From: Amycolatopsis sp. CA-230715
Lineage (GTDB): Bacteria > Actinomycetota > Actinomycetes > Mycobacteriales > Pseudonocardiaceae
Direction: 5' to 3'
Length of the DNA stretch: 64,000 bases
NCBI RefSeq assembly: GCF_018736145.1
Contig: NZ_CP059997.1
Span: 1,735,501 to 1,799,500, forward strand
A model generated the notes under the pieces. That model did no database searches. It was not told where the DNA came from and was given only the letters and a program-made list of their open reading frames with translations. This document shows positions 6,790 to 15,429 of the stretch, one piece after another. Numbering within the stretch: the first letter of the stretch is position 1; each line of letters opens with the position of its first letter. The translations under genes were made by a program, and so were the position numbers.

Positions 6790-7751
6790 GCGGCCGTCCT
6801 CACCGGGGTGTCCTGGCGCAGGAGCCCGGCGTCGATCAGGTCGTACCACAGCTCCGGCGGCACCGGCCGCCGCGCGCGAGCCACGTTCGCGGCGACCTGC
6901 TCCGGTGACTGCGAGCCGACCACCACGCTCGCCACCGCCGGATGTGCCGCGGGCAGCGCCATCGCGACCTGCGGCAGCTCCGCGCCGTGCCGTTGGCAGA
7001 CCGCCGCGATCCGCGCCGCCTTCTCGGCCAGTTCCGGTGGCGCGTCGACGTAGTCGTACTTCGTGCCGGGCTCCGGCGTAGCGAGGATGCCGCCGTTGAA
7101 CACGCCCGCCGCCATCACCGCCACCCCGCGCTCTTCGCACAGCGGGAGCAGTTCGTCGAGCGCGGGCTGGTTCAGCAGCGTGTAGCGGCCCGCCACCATG
7201 ACGGCGTCGACGTCGCCGCGGCGGACGAACTCCGCGAGCATCGGGGCCTGGTTCATGCCGATCCCGACCGCGCCGATCATTCCCTGCTCGCGCAACGAAA
7301 CCAGGGCGGGCACGGCACCGGTGACGGCGTCGTCGAAGTGGTCGTCCGGATCGTGCACGTAGACGAGATCGACCCGGTCGAGGCCGAGCCGGGCCATGCT
7401 CTCGTCGAGGGACCGGCGAACGCCGTCGGCGCTGAAGTCCCACCGGCGGCGCAAGGTCGCCGGGACGTCGAACCCGGCCTCGTCGCGACGGGAAGAGCCG
7501 CCCGGGTTCGGTTCGAGGAGCCTGCCGACCTTCGTCGACACCGCGTACTCGGCACGGGGGCGCCCGGTCAGCGCGGCACCGAGCCGCCGTTCGGACAGCC
7601 CGAGCCCGTAGTGCGGCGCGGTGTCGAAGTACCGGATCCCGTCGTCCCACGCGCGCGCCACGGTCGCCGCCGCGTTCTCGTCGGACATCGCGCGGTAGAG
7701 GTTGCCGAGCTGCGCGCAGCCCAGCCCCAGCGGCGTGACGGTCACGTTCAC
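6786..7751 (-). CDS. Aldo/keto reductase, L-fucose (D-threo-aldose) 1-dehydrogenase-like
   Basis: A 321-residue AKR TIM-barrel. Visible marks are GIRYFDTAPHYGLGLSERRLG (catalytic Asp and Tyr), the catalytic Lys in STKVG, the HDPDDH segment, and the C-terminal cofactor loop near VVGSQSPEQV. The sequence is of the fucose/D-threo-aldose dehydrogenase and pyridoxal dehydrogenase-like branch, which oxidises the C1 hydroxyl of the pyranose to a lactone with NAD(P). The GTG at 7751 overlaps the upstream mutarotase stop as GTGA, and the gene ends in an ATGA overlap with the lactonase. Mutarotase, dehydrogenase and lactonase therefore form one coupled unit. Confidence 0.85.
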   Translation of the reverse strand: MNVTVTPLGLGCAQLGNLYRAMSDENAAATVARAWDDGIRYFDTAPHYGLGLSERRLGAALTGRPRAEYAVSTKVGRLLEPNPGGSSRRDEAGFDVPATLRRRWDFSADGVRRSLDESMARLGLDRVDLVYVHDPDDHFDDAVTGAVPALVSLREQGMIGAVGIGMNQAPMLAEFVRRGDVDAVMVAGRYTLLNQPALDELLPLCEERGVAVMAAGVFNGGILATPEPGTKYDYVDAPPELAEKAARIAAVCQRHGAELPQVAMALPAAHPAVASVVVGSQSPEQVAANVARARRPVPPELWYDLIDAGLLRQDTPVRTAA

Positions 7752-8062
7752 GGCAGCTCCCACACCAGCGACAGACCGGAATCGGTGCCCGAGTAGTCGT
7801 CCTCGACGTCGAGCAGTTCCGCCATCCTGGCCTGCCATGGCACGTTCGCCGGGTGCCCGGCCAGCGTGCGGCGCATCGCCGGGTAGTCGTCCACCTCGAC
7901 GACGTGGAACAGGTCGAGCCCGTCGCGCCAGATCCGCCACGACCGCACGCCCGATTCGCGCAGCGCGGCGTCCAGCTCGTCCGGGATGACGGCGTGCACG
8001 CGCTCGTATTCCGCCTCTTTGCCCGGTCTCAACCGGGTGTGCAGGGCCACTCGGTGGGTCAT
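7748..8062 (-). CDS. L-rhamnose/L-fucose mutarotase family protein
   Basis: A 104-residue ferredoxin-like fold protein starting MTHRVALHTRLRPGKEAEYE. The RSWRIWRDGLDLFHVVEVDD segment and the central NVPWQ carry the Tyr/His/Trp residues of the RhaM/FucU-type mutarotase family, which speeds interconversion of sugar anomers before C1 oxidation. The ATG at 8062 follows GAGGTGCG. It is the first gene of the leftward operon and is divergent from the GntR regulator at 8135, from which it is separated by 72 bases. The context makes L-fucose a more likely substrate than L-rhamnose, but sequence alone does not decide. Confidence 0.85.
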   Translation of the reverse strand: MTHRVALHTRLRPGKEAEYERVHAVIPDELDAALRESGVRSWRIWRDGLDLFHVVEVDDYPAMRRTLAGHPANVPWQARMAELLDVEDDYSGTDSGLSLVWELP

Positions 8063-8134
8063 CGCACCTCGACTTTCACATCCGTGGCAATCTGGACCGG
8101 CAAACATCGGAGGTCTGCGGGAGGGGAAGGTGCC

Positions 8135-8818
8135 ATGCCGGTCACCGACGTCGCGATCGACAAGATCAAGGACATGATCATCTCGGGCGAGCTGGCACCG
8201 GGCGACCGGCTGCCGAAGGAGGCCGAACTCGCCGAGCGGCTCGGGCTGTCCCGCAGCTCGCTGCGCGAGGCCGTCAAGGCGCTGTGCCTGATCAGGGTCC
8301 TCGACGTGCGCCAGGGCGACGGCACGTACGTCACCAGCCTCGAACCGAAGCTGCTGCTCGACGCGATGACGTTCGTCGTCGACTTCCACCGCGACGACAC
8401 CGTGCTCGACTTCCTCGCGGTCCGCCGCATCCTGGAACCCGCCGCCACCGCACTCGCCGCGCTGCACATGGATGAGGCAGGCATCGCCGAACTGCGCACA
8501 CTGCTCGACGAGCTGGAGGACTCGCCGACCGTGGAAGCGCTGGTGGCCAACGACCTCGCCTTCCACCGCCGCATCGCGGACGGGTCCGGCAACCCGGTGC
8601 TGTGCTCGCTGCTGGACAGCCTGTCCGGGCCGACCACGCGCGCGCGGGTCTGGCGCGGCCTCACCCAGGAGGGCGCGGTCGCGAAGACCCGCGAGCAGCA
8701 CATGGCCATCTACGAGGCGATCGCCGCACGGGAGCCGGAGCTGGCGCGCTCGTGGGCTACCGTGCACGTCGCCGGGGTCGAGCAGTGGCTGCGCAACGCG
8801 CTGGGGACGGCGGACTGA
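8135..8818 (+). CDS. GntR-family regulator, FadR subfamily (candidate fucose-pathway repressor)
   Basis: The 227-residue protein has an N-terminal winged helix-turn-helix (about residues 5-70; GDRLPKEAELAERLGLSRSSLREAVKAL) and a C-terminal all-helical FCD ligand domain (about 85-215) with the Asp/His metal residues around NDLAFHRRIADGSGN. FCD regulators commonly bind sugar acids or other carboxylates. It lies between the two leftward catabolic operons: divergent from mutarotase and convergent with the ABC permease. Local control of both is the natural hypothesis. The ATG at 8135 has a GGGAGGGGAAGG ribosome site. Confidence 0.88.
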   Translation: MPVTDVAIDKIKDMIISGELAPGDRLPKEAELAERLGLSRSSLREAVKALCLIRVLDVRQGDGTYVTSLEPKLLLDAMTFVVDFHRDDTVLDFLAVRRILEPAATALAALHMDEAGIAELRTLLDELEDSPTVEALVANDLAFHRRIADGSGNPVLCSLLDSLSGPTTRARVWRGLTQEGAVAKTREQHMAIYEAIAAREPELARSWATVHVAGVEQWLRNALGTAD

Positions 8819-8822
8819 AGGC

Positions 8823-9851
8823 TCATGTCTGGGGCTTCCCGCCCGCGAACCGGGAGATCATCAGCGCGATCAGGATGATGCCGCCGTAGATCGCCTGGAT
8901 CCAGAACGCGGGCACCTGCGCCAGGTTCAGCATGTTCTGCACGACGCCGAGCAGCAGCACGCCGGTGAGCGCGCCGAACATGGTGCCCCGCCCGCCGTCG
9001 AGCGAGATGCCGCCGATCACCGCCGCGGCGAACACGGTGAAGATCATCCCGTTGCCCTGGTTGGCGTTGAGCGCGCCGACGTACCCGGTGAGCACCAGCC
9101 CGCCGAGCGCGGCGAGCACACCGGCCACCACGAACACCAGCCAGGTGATCTTGTCGACCCGGATGCCCGCCGCGCGCGCCGCCTCGCGGTTGCCGCCGAT
9201 CGCGTAGAGCGCGCGCCCGACGCGGTGGTACCGCAGCACGAGGCCGGTGATCAGGTAGGCGAGCGCGGCCAGCCACACCGACATCGGCAGGCCGGCGAAG
9301 GTGGTCGTGGCGAGCGCGAAGAACGCGTCCGGCATGTCGAACAGGGTCTTGCCGTTGGTCGCGCCGATCAGCACACCGCGCAGCACGGTCAGCATCGCCA
9401 GCGTCACGATGAACGCGTTGAGCTGCAGCTTGACGATCAGGAACCCGTTGAACGCCCCGATCAGCGCGCCGACGACGAGGATGCCCAGCAGCCCGACGAC
9501 AGTCGGGAACTCGGTGCCGAACCCGGCCGACGCCGCCGGGATCACCAGCAGCGCGCCGAGCGCGGGCGCGATGCCCACAGTGGACTCGAGCGACAGGTCG
9601 AACTTCCCGGTGATCAGCACGAGCGACTCACCGAGCACGATCAGCGCGAGCGCCGCCGAGGAGCCGAGGATGCTGACGATGTTGTCGACGCTGAGGAAGC
9701 TGTCGTTGACCAGCCCGCCGATCGCCACCAGCACGACGAGCGCGGGCAGCAGCGCGACGTCGCGGATCCAGCCCGCCCTGCTCTTCTTCACCGGTGCCTT
9801 CGCGGCGGCTTTCGGTGGGGACACCGCCTTGATCTCCGTGGTTTCAGACAT
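8823..9851 (-). CDS. Sugar ABC transporter permease (RbsC family)
   Basis: A 342-residue integral membrane protein with roughly ten hydrophobic segments after a basic 27-residue cytoplasmic tail. The sequences GKFDLSLESTVGIAPALGA and AIGGNREAARAAGI are diagnostic of the RbsC/XylH/AraH permease family; the second is the EAA-like loop contacting the ATPase. It is the last gene of the importer set and starts 8 bases inside the end of the ATPase gene. It forms the membrane channel of the proposed L-fucose-type importer with the lipoprotein at 11343 and the ATPase at 9844. Its stop faces the GntR stop four bases away. Confidence 0.9.
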   Translation of the reverse strand: MSETTEIKAVSPPKAAAKAPVKKSRAGWIRDVALLPALVVLVAIGGLVNDSFLSVDNIVSILGSSAALALIVLGESLVLITGKFDLSLESTVGIAPALGALLVIPAASAGFGTEFPTVVGLLGILVVGALIGAFNGFLIVKLQLNAFIVTLAMLTVLRGVLIGATNGKTLFDMPDAFFALATTTFAGLPMSVWLAALAYLITGLVLRYHRVGRALYAIGGNREAARAAGIRVDKITWLVFVVAGVLAALGGLVLTGYVGALNANQGNGMIFTVFAAAVIGGISLDGGRGTMFGALTGVLLLGVVQNMLNLAQVPAFWIQAIYGGIILIALMISRFAGGKPQT

Positions 9852-11346
9852 CCAGTTCGACTCCTTCGATATCGGCCACGAGATCGCCGTCGGCCCAGCC
9901 CGCGTCGTGCTCGCCGACGACCCTGCCGCCGCGCAGCACCAGCACCCGGTCGGCGAGGCGGAGGTCGTCCAGCTCGTCGCTGACGATCAGCACCGCCTTG
10001 CCGTCCGCGCGCACCCTGTCCACCACCGCGAGCAGGGCTTCCTTCGATTTCACGTCCACGCCCGCGGTGGGGTTGATCAGCACCACGACGCCGGGGTCGC
10101 GCGCGAGCGCCCGCGCCAGCACGACCTTCTGCTGGTTCCCGCCGGAAAGATCGGACACCGCCTGGTCCGGCCCGGCGGCCACGATGTCGTATTCGGACAG
10201 TGCCCTGCTCGCGGTGCGGGTGCGCGCGCGAGGTGCGGCGACCCCGGCCGTACCGAGCCGGTCGAGCACGGTCATCGTCGCGTTGTCCGCGATGGACAGT
10301 TCGAGCACGAGGCCCTGGTGGTGGCGATCCCTTGGCACGCAGCCGATCCCCGCCGCCAGCGCGGCCGGGACATCCCCGGTCTTCAGCGGTTTCCCCGCCA
10401 CGGTGATCCGCCCCGACTTCGGTGCGCGCAGGCCGTACACGGTCTCGGCCACCTGGTGCTTGCCGCTGGCGTTGCTGCCCGCGAGCCCGAGCACCTCCCC
10501 GCGCCGCACCGAGAACGACACGTCGTCGAACTCGTCGCCCGACAGCGATTCGACGGACAGTGCTTCGTCCACATCGGACGCCAGCGCCTCGCGCGCGGCG
10601 GCGTCGGCGACGGTCAGCCCGCCCTGCTCGCCGGTCATCGCGTCGATCAGCTCGGCGTGCGCGATCTCGGCGACCGGCGCGGTCAGCACGTGCCCCGCGT
10701 CGCGCAGCACGGTGACCGCCTGGCACACCTCGTACACCTCCCGCAGATGGTGGGAGATGAACAGGAAGGTCACCCCGGCCGCCTGCATTTCGCGCATGCG
10801 CGCGAAGAGCCGGTCGATCGCCTGGTGGTCGAGCTGCGCGGTGGGCTCGTCGAGCACGATGAACCGCGCGCCGTAGGACAGCGACCGCGCGATCTCGACG
10901 AACTGGCGGTCCTCGACGGACAGCTCGCCAGCCGAGGTGTCCACATCCACCTCGACGCCCCAGGAATCGAGCAGCTCGCGCGCCTGCGCCCGCAGCCGCC
11001 GCCAGCTGATCGCGAACCGGCCGCCGGACTGGCGGTTGAGGAACAGGTTCTCCGCGACGGACAGGTGCGGGATCACCGTGGAGTGCTGGTAGACGCAGGC
11101 GACGTGGCGCCGCCACGCCTCGCGGTCGGCGACCGGTGGCGCGGGCTCGCTACCGAACGCGATCGATCCCGTGTCCGGTTTGGACAGTCCGGTGAGGAGG
11201 GACACCAGCGTCGACTTGCCAGCCCCGTTCCGGCCGACGAGCGCGTGCGACTGGCCCGGCGTCACGGTCAGGCTGACGTCGCGCAACGCCACCGTGGGGC
11301 CGTACCGCTTGCCGACGCACTCGGCGCGGACCACGGGCGCGCTCAT
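9844..11346 (-). CDS. Sugar ABC transporter ATP-binding protein, two NBDs (RbsA/MglA family)
   Basis: A 500-residue duplicated ATPase. The first domain has Walker A GRNGAGKST, Walker B FIVLDEPTA and a degenerate signature (LSVEDRQ). The second has an altered P-loop (GSNASGKHQ) and a good LSGGNQQK signature. This asymmetry is normal for carbohydrate-uptake CUT2 ATPases. Its ATG at 11346 overlaps the stop of the binding-protein gene (ATGA), and the permease gene begins before this one ends. A longer open frame extends upstream through the binding-protein and SDR genes but is only a GC-rich shadow. It powers uptake of the sugar bound by the lipoprotein. Confidence 0.9.
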   Translation of the reverse strand: MSAPVVRAECVGKRYGPTVALRDVSLTVTPGQSHALVGRNGAGKSTLVSLLTGLSKPDTGSIAFGSEPAPPVADREAWRRHVACVYQHSTVIPHLSVAENLFLNRQSGGRFAISWRRLRAQARELLDSWGVEVDVDTSAGELSVEDRQFVEIARSLSYGARFIVLDEPTAQLDHQAIDRLFARMREMQAAGVTFLFISHHLREVYEVCQAVTVLRDAGHVLTAPVAEIAHAELIDAMTGEQGGLTVADAAAREALASDVDEALSVESLSGDEFDDVSFSVRRGEVLGLAGSNASGKHQVAETVYGLRAPKSGRITVAGKPLKTGDVPAALAAGIGCVPRDRHHQGLVLELSIADNATMTVLDRLGTAGVAAPRARTRTASRALSEYDIVAAGPDQAVSDLSGGNQQKVVLARALARDPGVVVLINPTAGVDVKSKEALLAVVDRVRADGKAVLIVSDELDDLRLADRVLVLRGGRVVGEHDAGWADGDLVADIEGVELDV

Positions 11347-12377
11347 AGGTTGTTGCCCCACAACGCCTTGTCGTCCACGTTGGCCTTGGTGATCACCGGC
11401 GCGGGGAGCTGGTCTTCGAGGATGCCCGGCCTGCTCTCCACCACGGTGCTGTGGTGATCGGTCGGGCCCGGCTTGAAGGTCTCCCCCGCCATCGCCTTCT
11501 TGATCCAGTACATGCCGTACTTCGCGTAGTCGTCGGCGGGCTGCGAGACCGTCGCGTCCAGTTCGCCCGCCCTGATCGCGGCCAGTTCCTGCGGGATGCC
11601 GTCGTTGCTGACCAGCACGACGTGCTTCGGATCGCCCGCGGGGAAGAAGAGGTTCTTGCGGCGCAACGTCTGCAGCGTCGGCGCCAGGTAGACCCCGCCC
11701 GCCTGCAGGTACACGGCCTTGACGTCGGGGTTCGCGGTGAGCAGGCTCTCCAGCCCCGAGGCGGCCTTGTCGGCCTTCCACTCGGCGGGGATTTCGAGCA
11801 CCTGCACGCCGGGGTAGGACTTCATGCACTCCCGGAACGCCTCGGAGCGCTCGCGGCCGTTGACCGAGGCGAGATCGCCCATCACCTGGACGACCTTGCC
11901 CTGCTTGACCTTCTCCCCGATCGCGTCGCAGGCCTTCGTGCCGTAGGCCTTGTTGTCGGCGCGGACGACCATCGCGACCTTGCCGCTCTCCGGTGCCACG
12001 TCGACCGCCACCACCGGCACGCCCTTGCGCTCGGCCTGGTTCAGCCCGGCCACCACCGCCGCGGAGTCCAGCGGGGTCACCACCATGCCCTTGACACCCT
12101 GGTTGAGCAGCGTGTTCATATCGGTGATGAGCTTGGCCGGGTCGCTGTCGGCGTTCACCGTCGGCAGCGCCTCGATCCCGGCCTCCTGCGCCATCTTCGG
12201 CACGTAGCCGTTGTAGGCCTGCCAGAACGGGGAGGTCAGCAGCGGCACGGTGGCCCCGACCTTGCCCCCGCCACCGCTCCCCGCCGCCGGTGCCGCTTTG
12301 TCCTTTGTGGACCCGCAGGCGCTCGCCGTCAGCGCGAGCGCGGTGACCGCCGCGGCGATCTTGATGACCTTCTGCAC
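11343..12377 (-). CDS. Sugar ABC transporter substrate-binding lipoprotein
   Basis: A 344-residue secreted protein with a lipoprotein signal: basic MQKVIK, hydrophobic core, and lipobox LTASAC with Cys21 as the lipidation site, followed by a flexible Gly/Ser linker. The mature part is a type I periplasmic-binding fold of the RbsB/XylF kind (FWQAYNGYVPKMAQEAGIE at the start, NTLLNQGVKGMVVTPLDS in the middle). It would sit on the outer face of the membrane and deliver a monosaccharide to the permease at 8823. It starts 27 bases after the SDR stop and overlaps the ATPase gene by ATGA, so transport and catabolic genes are one transcription unit. Confidence 0.9.
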   Translation of the reverse strand: MQKVIKIAAAVTALALTASACGSTKDKAAPAAGSGGGGKVGATVPLLTSPFWQAYNGYVPKMAQEAGIEALPTVNADSDPAKLITDMNTLLNQGVKGMVVTPLDSAAVVAGLNQAERKGVPVVAVDVAPESGKVAMVVRADNKAYGTKACDAIGEKVKQGKVVQVMGDLASVNGRERSEAFRECMKSYPGVQVLEIPAEWKADKAASGLESLLTANPDVKAVYLQAGGVYLAPTLQTLRRKNLFFPAGDPKHVVLVSNDGIPQELAAIRAGELDATVSQPADDYAKYGMYWIKKAMAGETFKPGPTDHHSTVVESRPGILEDQLPAPVITKANVDDKALWGNNL

Positions 12378-12404
12378 CGCATCCTCCTTGATGCCAAGCG
12401 TTTT

Positions 12405-13163
12405 CTAGTGCTGCACCGGACCGCGCGGGCGCAGGCCGTACATTCCGCCGTCCACGGCCAAGTTGGTTCCGGTCGTCGAACCCGAAAGCGGGCTGGCGAG
12501 GTAGGTGATCGCGTTGGCCACCTCGTCCGCGCTGACGAGCCTGCCCATCGGCTGGCGCGCTTCGAGCGCCGCCCGCTCGGCAGCCGGATCGGCGGCCGAG
12601 TCGAGCAGCCTGCCCACCCACGGGGTGTCCGCGGTACCGGGGCAGACGCAGTTGACCCTGATCTCGTCGGGCAGGTGGTCGGTGGCCATCGCGAGCGTGA
12701 GCGCGAGCACCGCGCCCTTGCTGGCGGAGTACAGCGCCCGGTTGGGCAGCCCGGCCCACGCGGCGATCGAGCAGGTGTTGACGATCGCGGCCGACGAGGA
12801 CCCGCGCAGGTGCGGCAGCGCGGCCCTGCTCACCCGCGCCATGCCGACCACGTTGACGTCGAGCACGCGGTGCCACTCGGCGTCGTCGTTGGCCGCCACG
12901 TCGCCCTGCGCGCCGATGCCCGCGTTGTTGACCAGCACGTCGATCCCGCCGAGCGCGGTGGCCGCGGCGTCGATCGCGGCCCGCACCTCGCCGTCGTCGG
13001 AGACGTCGCAGCGGAACCCGGTCAGCCCGGCGGGCAGCCCGTCCGCGCGCAGGTCGAGCACGGCCACCGCGGCGCCGCGCGCGGACAGCTGCCGGGCGGC
13101 GGCGAGCCCGATCCCAGACGCGCCGCCGGTCACCACGGCCTTGAGGCCCTCGAAGTCGGTCAC
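12405..13163 (-). CDS. Short-chain dehydrogenase (candidate 2-keto-3-deoxy-L-fuconate dehydrogenase)
   Basis: A 252-residue classical SDR. TGGASGIG binds the nucleotide, VLVNNAG follows beta-4, and the catalytic Ser-Tyr-Lys is in NTCSIAAW...YSASKGA. GTADTPWV and the C-terminal AVDGGMYG are typical of fuconate and sorbitol-type SDRs. In the non-phosphorylating L-fucose route an SDR oxidises 2-keto-3-deoxy-L-fuconate to the 2,4-diketo acid, the next step after the dehydratase encoded just upstream. The GTG at 13163 overlaps that gene's stop as GTGA. Assignment rests on context. Confidence 0.82.
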   Translation of the reverse strand: MTDFEGLKAVVTGGASGIGLAAARQLSARGAAVAVLDLRADGLPAGLTGFRCDVSDDGEVRAAIDAAATALGGIDVLVNNAGIGAQGDVAANDDAEWHRVLDVNVVGMARVSRAALPHLRGSSSAAIVNTCSIAAWAGLPNRALYSASKGAVLALTLAMATDHLPDEIRVNCVCPGTADTPWVGRLLDSAADPAAERAALEARQPMGRLVSADEVANAITYLASPLSGSTTGTNLAVDGGMYGLRPRGPVQH

Positions 13164-14470
13164 TCGCGCTCTCCCGTTCCCTCTGTCCACTCCGGACCGT
13201 CCGGGAACCGGAAGCGGCGGAGCGTCGCGTCGTGCATCCTGGCGGAAAATCCCGGTGCCGTCGGCGCGAGGTAGTGCCCGTCGCGCACCACGGCCGGATC
13301 GGTGAAGTGCTCGTGCAGGTGGTCGACCCATTCGATGGCCCTGCCCTCGGCCGAGCCGGACACCGCGACGAAATCGAACATGGCGAGGTGGCGCACCAGT
13401 TCGCACAGCCCGACCCCGCCCGCGTGCGGGCACACCGGCACGCCGAACTTGGCCGCCAGCAACAGGATCGCCACGTTCTCGTTGACACCGCCGACCCGGC
13501 ACGCGTCGAGCTGCAGCACGGAAAGCCCGCCCGCTTGGAGAAGCTGCTTGAACACCACGCGGTTCTGCACGTGCTCGCCAGTGGCCACCCTGATCGGCGC
13601 CAGCGCCTTCGCGATGGCCGCGTGCCCGAGCACGTCGTCCGGCGAGGTGGGCTCCTCGATCCAGTACGGGTCGTACGGCGCCAGCTCGGTCATCCACGCC
13701 ACCGCCGCGTCGACGTCCCAGCGCTGGTTCGCGTCGACCGCGATCCGGACGCCGGGGCCGACGGTTTCGCGCGCGATCCGCAGCCGCCGCACGTCGTCTT
13801 CGAGCCTGCCGCCGACCTTGAGCTTGATCATGTCGAACCCGTCGGCGAGCGCCTGCTTCGCCAGCCGCACCAGCTTTTCGTCGGAATAGCCGAGCCAGCC
13901 GGGCGACGTGGTGTAGGCGCGGTACCCGCGGCCGAGCAGCTCGGCGGTGCGCGCCTCGCGCCCCGGCTCGGCGGCACGGAGGATGTCGAGCGCGTCCTGT
14001 TCGGTGAGCGCGTCGGACAGGTAGCGGTAGTCGACGAGCCCGGCGATCTCCTCCGGCCGCATCTCCGCCAGGAACCTCCACAGTGGACGGTCCGCGCGGC
14101 GGGCAGCGAGGTCCCACACCGCGTTCACCACGGCGCCGACGGCCATGTGCGCCACGCCCTTTTCGGGGCCGAGCCAGCGCAGCTGCGAATCGCCGATGAG
14201 CCGCGCGGAAAGGTCCGCGAGCGCGGCCGCGTCCTCGGGCACCTCGCGCCCGATCACGTGCGCGCCGAGTGCCTCGATCGCCGCGGCCTGCACGTCGTTG
14301 CCGCGCCCGATGGTGAACGTGAGGCCGTAGCCGTCCGGCCCGCCGTCGGTGTGCAGGACGACGTAGGCCGCCGAGTAGTCCGGATCCGGGTTCATCGCGT
14401 CGGATCCGTCGAGCTCCCTCGACGTCGGGAACCGGACGTCGAGCACCTCCATGCCGGTGATGCGCGCCAT
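13160..14470 (-). CDS. Enolase-superfamily sugar-acid dehydratase (L-fuconate dehydratase-like)
   Basis: A 436-residue mandelate racemase/enolase superfamily member. The N-terminal capping domain ends near residue 150. The barrel shows the KxK base motif in MIKLKVGG, metal ligands in VDANQRW, EEPTSPDD and GEHVQN, and a His base in CPHAGGVG. This residue set matches the L-fuconate dehydratase group, which converts L-fuconate to 2-keto-3-deoxy-L-fuconate. It lies between a FAH-family hydrolase and an SDR, the enzymes for the following steps. The ATG at 14470 shares one base with the hydrolase stop (TGATG), and the 3' end overlaps the SDR start. Confidence 0.87.
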   Translation of the reverse strand: MARITGMEVLDVRFPTSRELDGSDAMNPDPDYSAAYVVLHTDGGPDGYGLTFTIGRGNDVQAAAIEALGAHVIGREVPEDAAALADLSARLIGDSQLRWLGPEKGVAHMAVGAVVNAVWDLAARRADRPLWRFLAEMRPEEIAGLVDYRYLSDALTEQDALDILRAAEPGREARTAELLGRGYRAYTTSPGWLGYSDEKLVRLAKQALADGFDMIKLKVGGRLEDDVRRLRIARETVGPGVRIAVDANQRWDVDAAVAWMTELAPYDPYWIEEPTSPDDVLGHAAIAKALAPIRVATGEHVQNRVVFKQLLQAGGLSVLQLDACRVGGVNENVAILLLAAKFGVPVCPHAGGVGLCELVRHLAMFDFVAVSGSAEGRAIEWVDHLHEHFTDPAVVRDGHYLAPTAPGFSARMHDATLRRFRFPDGPEWTEGTGERE

Positions 14471-15312
14471 CACGCCTGCCCGATGCGCTGGCGCTGCCTG
14501 CCGAGACCGTCGATCTCCAGCTCCACGACGTCGCCCTCGGCGAGGTACGGCTTCGGTTCCGGCTGGCCGAGCGCGACCCCGGCCGGGGTGCCGGTGTTGA
14601 TCAGGTCGCCGGGCCGCAGCACCATGAACTGGCTCAGGTAGTGCACGATCTCGGCGACCGGAAAGATCATGTCGGCGGTCGTGGAGTCCTGCTTCTTTTC
14701 GCCGTTCACCCACAGCCGCAGGCCGAGCGCCTGCGGGTCGGGCACTTCGGCCGCGGGCAGCAGGTGCGGGCCGAGCGGGTTGAACGTCTCGCACGACTTT
14801 CCCTTGTCCCACTGGCCGCCGCGGTGGAGCTGGAAGTCGCGTTCGGACACGTCGTGCGAGAGCACGTACCCGGCGACGTGCGCGAGCGCGTCCTCGACGC
14901 GGTCCAGGTAGCGCGCGGTGCGGCCGATGACGACGCCGAGTTCGACCTCCCAGTCGGTCGCCGTCGACCCGCGCGGCACGAGCACGGTGTCGCCGGGGCC
15001 GACGACGGCGTCAGGTGCTTTCATGAACACGACCGGTTCGGCCGGGATCGCGGCACCGGTCTCCTCGGCGTGGCCGCGGTAGTTCAGCCCGATGCAGACG
15101 ACCTTGCCCGGCTGCGCGATCGGCGCGCCGACGCGGAGGCCCGCCACGTCCACCACGGGCAGGGAGCTGTCCGCGACCCGCGAAACCCAGTCCGAGGCCA
15201 GGAACGCGCTGTCGATCTCGGCGGTGAGCGGGCTCAGGTCGTGCACCGCGCCGTCATCGTCGCGAACGTAAGGGCGTTCGCTTCCCTGGTCACCGAGGCG
15301 CAGCAGCTGCAC
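14470..15312 (-). CDS. Fumarylacetoacetate hydrolase family protein (2,4-diketo-3-deoxy-L-fuconate hydrolase-like)
   Basis: A 280-residue FAH-fold enzyme. VVCIGLNYRGHAEETG opens the catalytic domain; metal ligands are in DWEVELGVVIG and the Asp of SHDVSERDFQ; NTGTPAGVALG ends it. In the L-fucose route this family cleaves 2,4-diketo-3-deoxy-L-fuconate to pyruvate and L-lactate. I chose the GTG at 15312, giving VQLLRLGDQGSERPYV, because GAGAGGA is correctly spaced upstream and family members start at this point. An ATG at 15345 would add 11 residues and run into a palindrome. It is the first gene of the catabolic and transport operon. Confidence 0.85.
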   Translation of the reverse strand: MQLLRLGDQGSERPYVRDDDGAVHDLSPLTAEIDSAFLASDWVSRVADSSLPVVDVAGLRVGAPIAQPGKVVCIGLNYRGHAEETGAAIPAEPVVFMKAPDAVVGPGDTVLVPRGSTATDWEVELGVVIGRTARYLDRVEDALAHVAGYVLSHDVSERDFQLHRGGQWDKGKSCETFNPLGPHLLPAAEVPDPQALGLRLWVNGEKKQDSTTADMIFPVAEIVHYLSQFMVLRPGDLINTGTPAGVALGQPEPKPYLAEGDVVELEIDGLGRQRQRIGQA

Positions 15313-15341
15313 GGATGTTCCTCTCAGCGCAAGACGAGCAG

Positions 15342-15429
15342 ACATCCGATGTATAGCGCATCACCGCACCAGAATCCAGGGTGGCAATGCGTTTGCCGCA
15401 AAATTACCGCAGATTGATCCGATGGATCA
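15342..15429. promoter_or_regulatory. Promoter region of the sugar-acid operon with two ATCCGATG palindromes
   Basis: ACATC-C-GATGT (15342-15352) and TGATCC-GAT-GGATCA (15415-15429) are both perfect dyads and both contain ATCCGATG. They lie upstream of the FAH-family gene, and the second overlaps the stop of the acetyltransferase gene. The divergent region at 8063-8134 contains the half-site ACATCCG. They are candidate operators for the GntR regulator at 8135; this link is inference. Confidence 0.45.

Noticed and set aside
8063..8134. Palindromic operator in the GntR/mutarotase spacer
   Set aside because: Only an ACATCCG half-site is present; no convincing dyad was found.
9844..13488. Open minus-strand frame of over 1200 codons
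   Set aside because: Only the part after 11346 matches a known family (ABC ATPase). The upstream part is Arg/Ala/Gly-rich and overlaps the binding-protein, SDR and dehydratase genes in another frame; typical for high-GC DNA.
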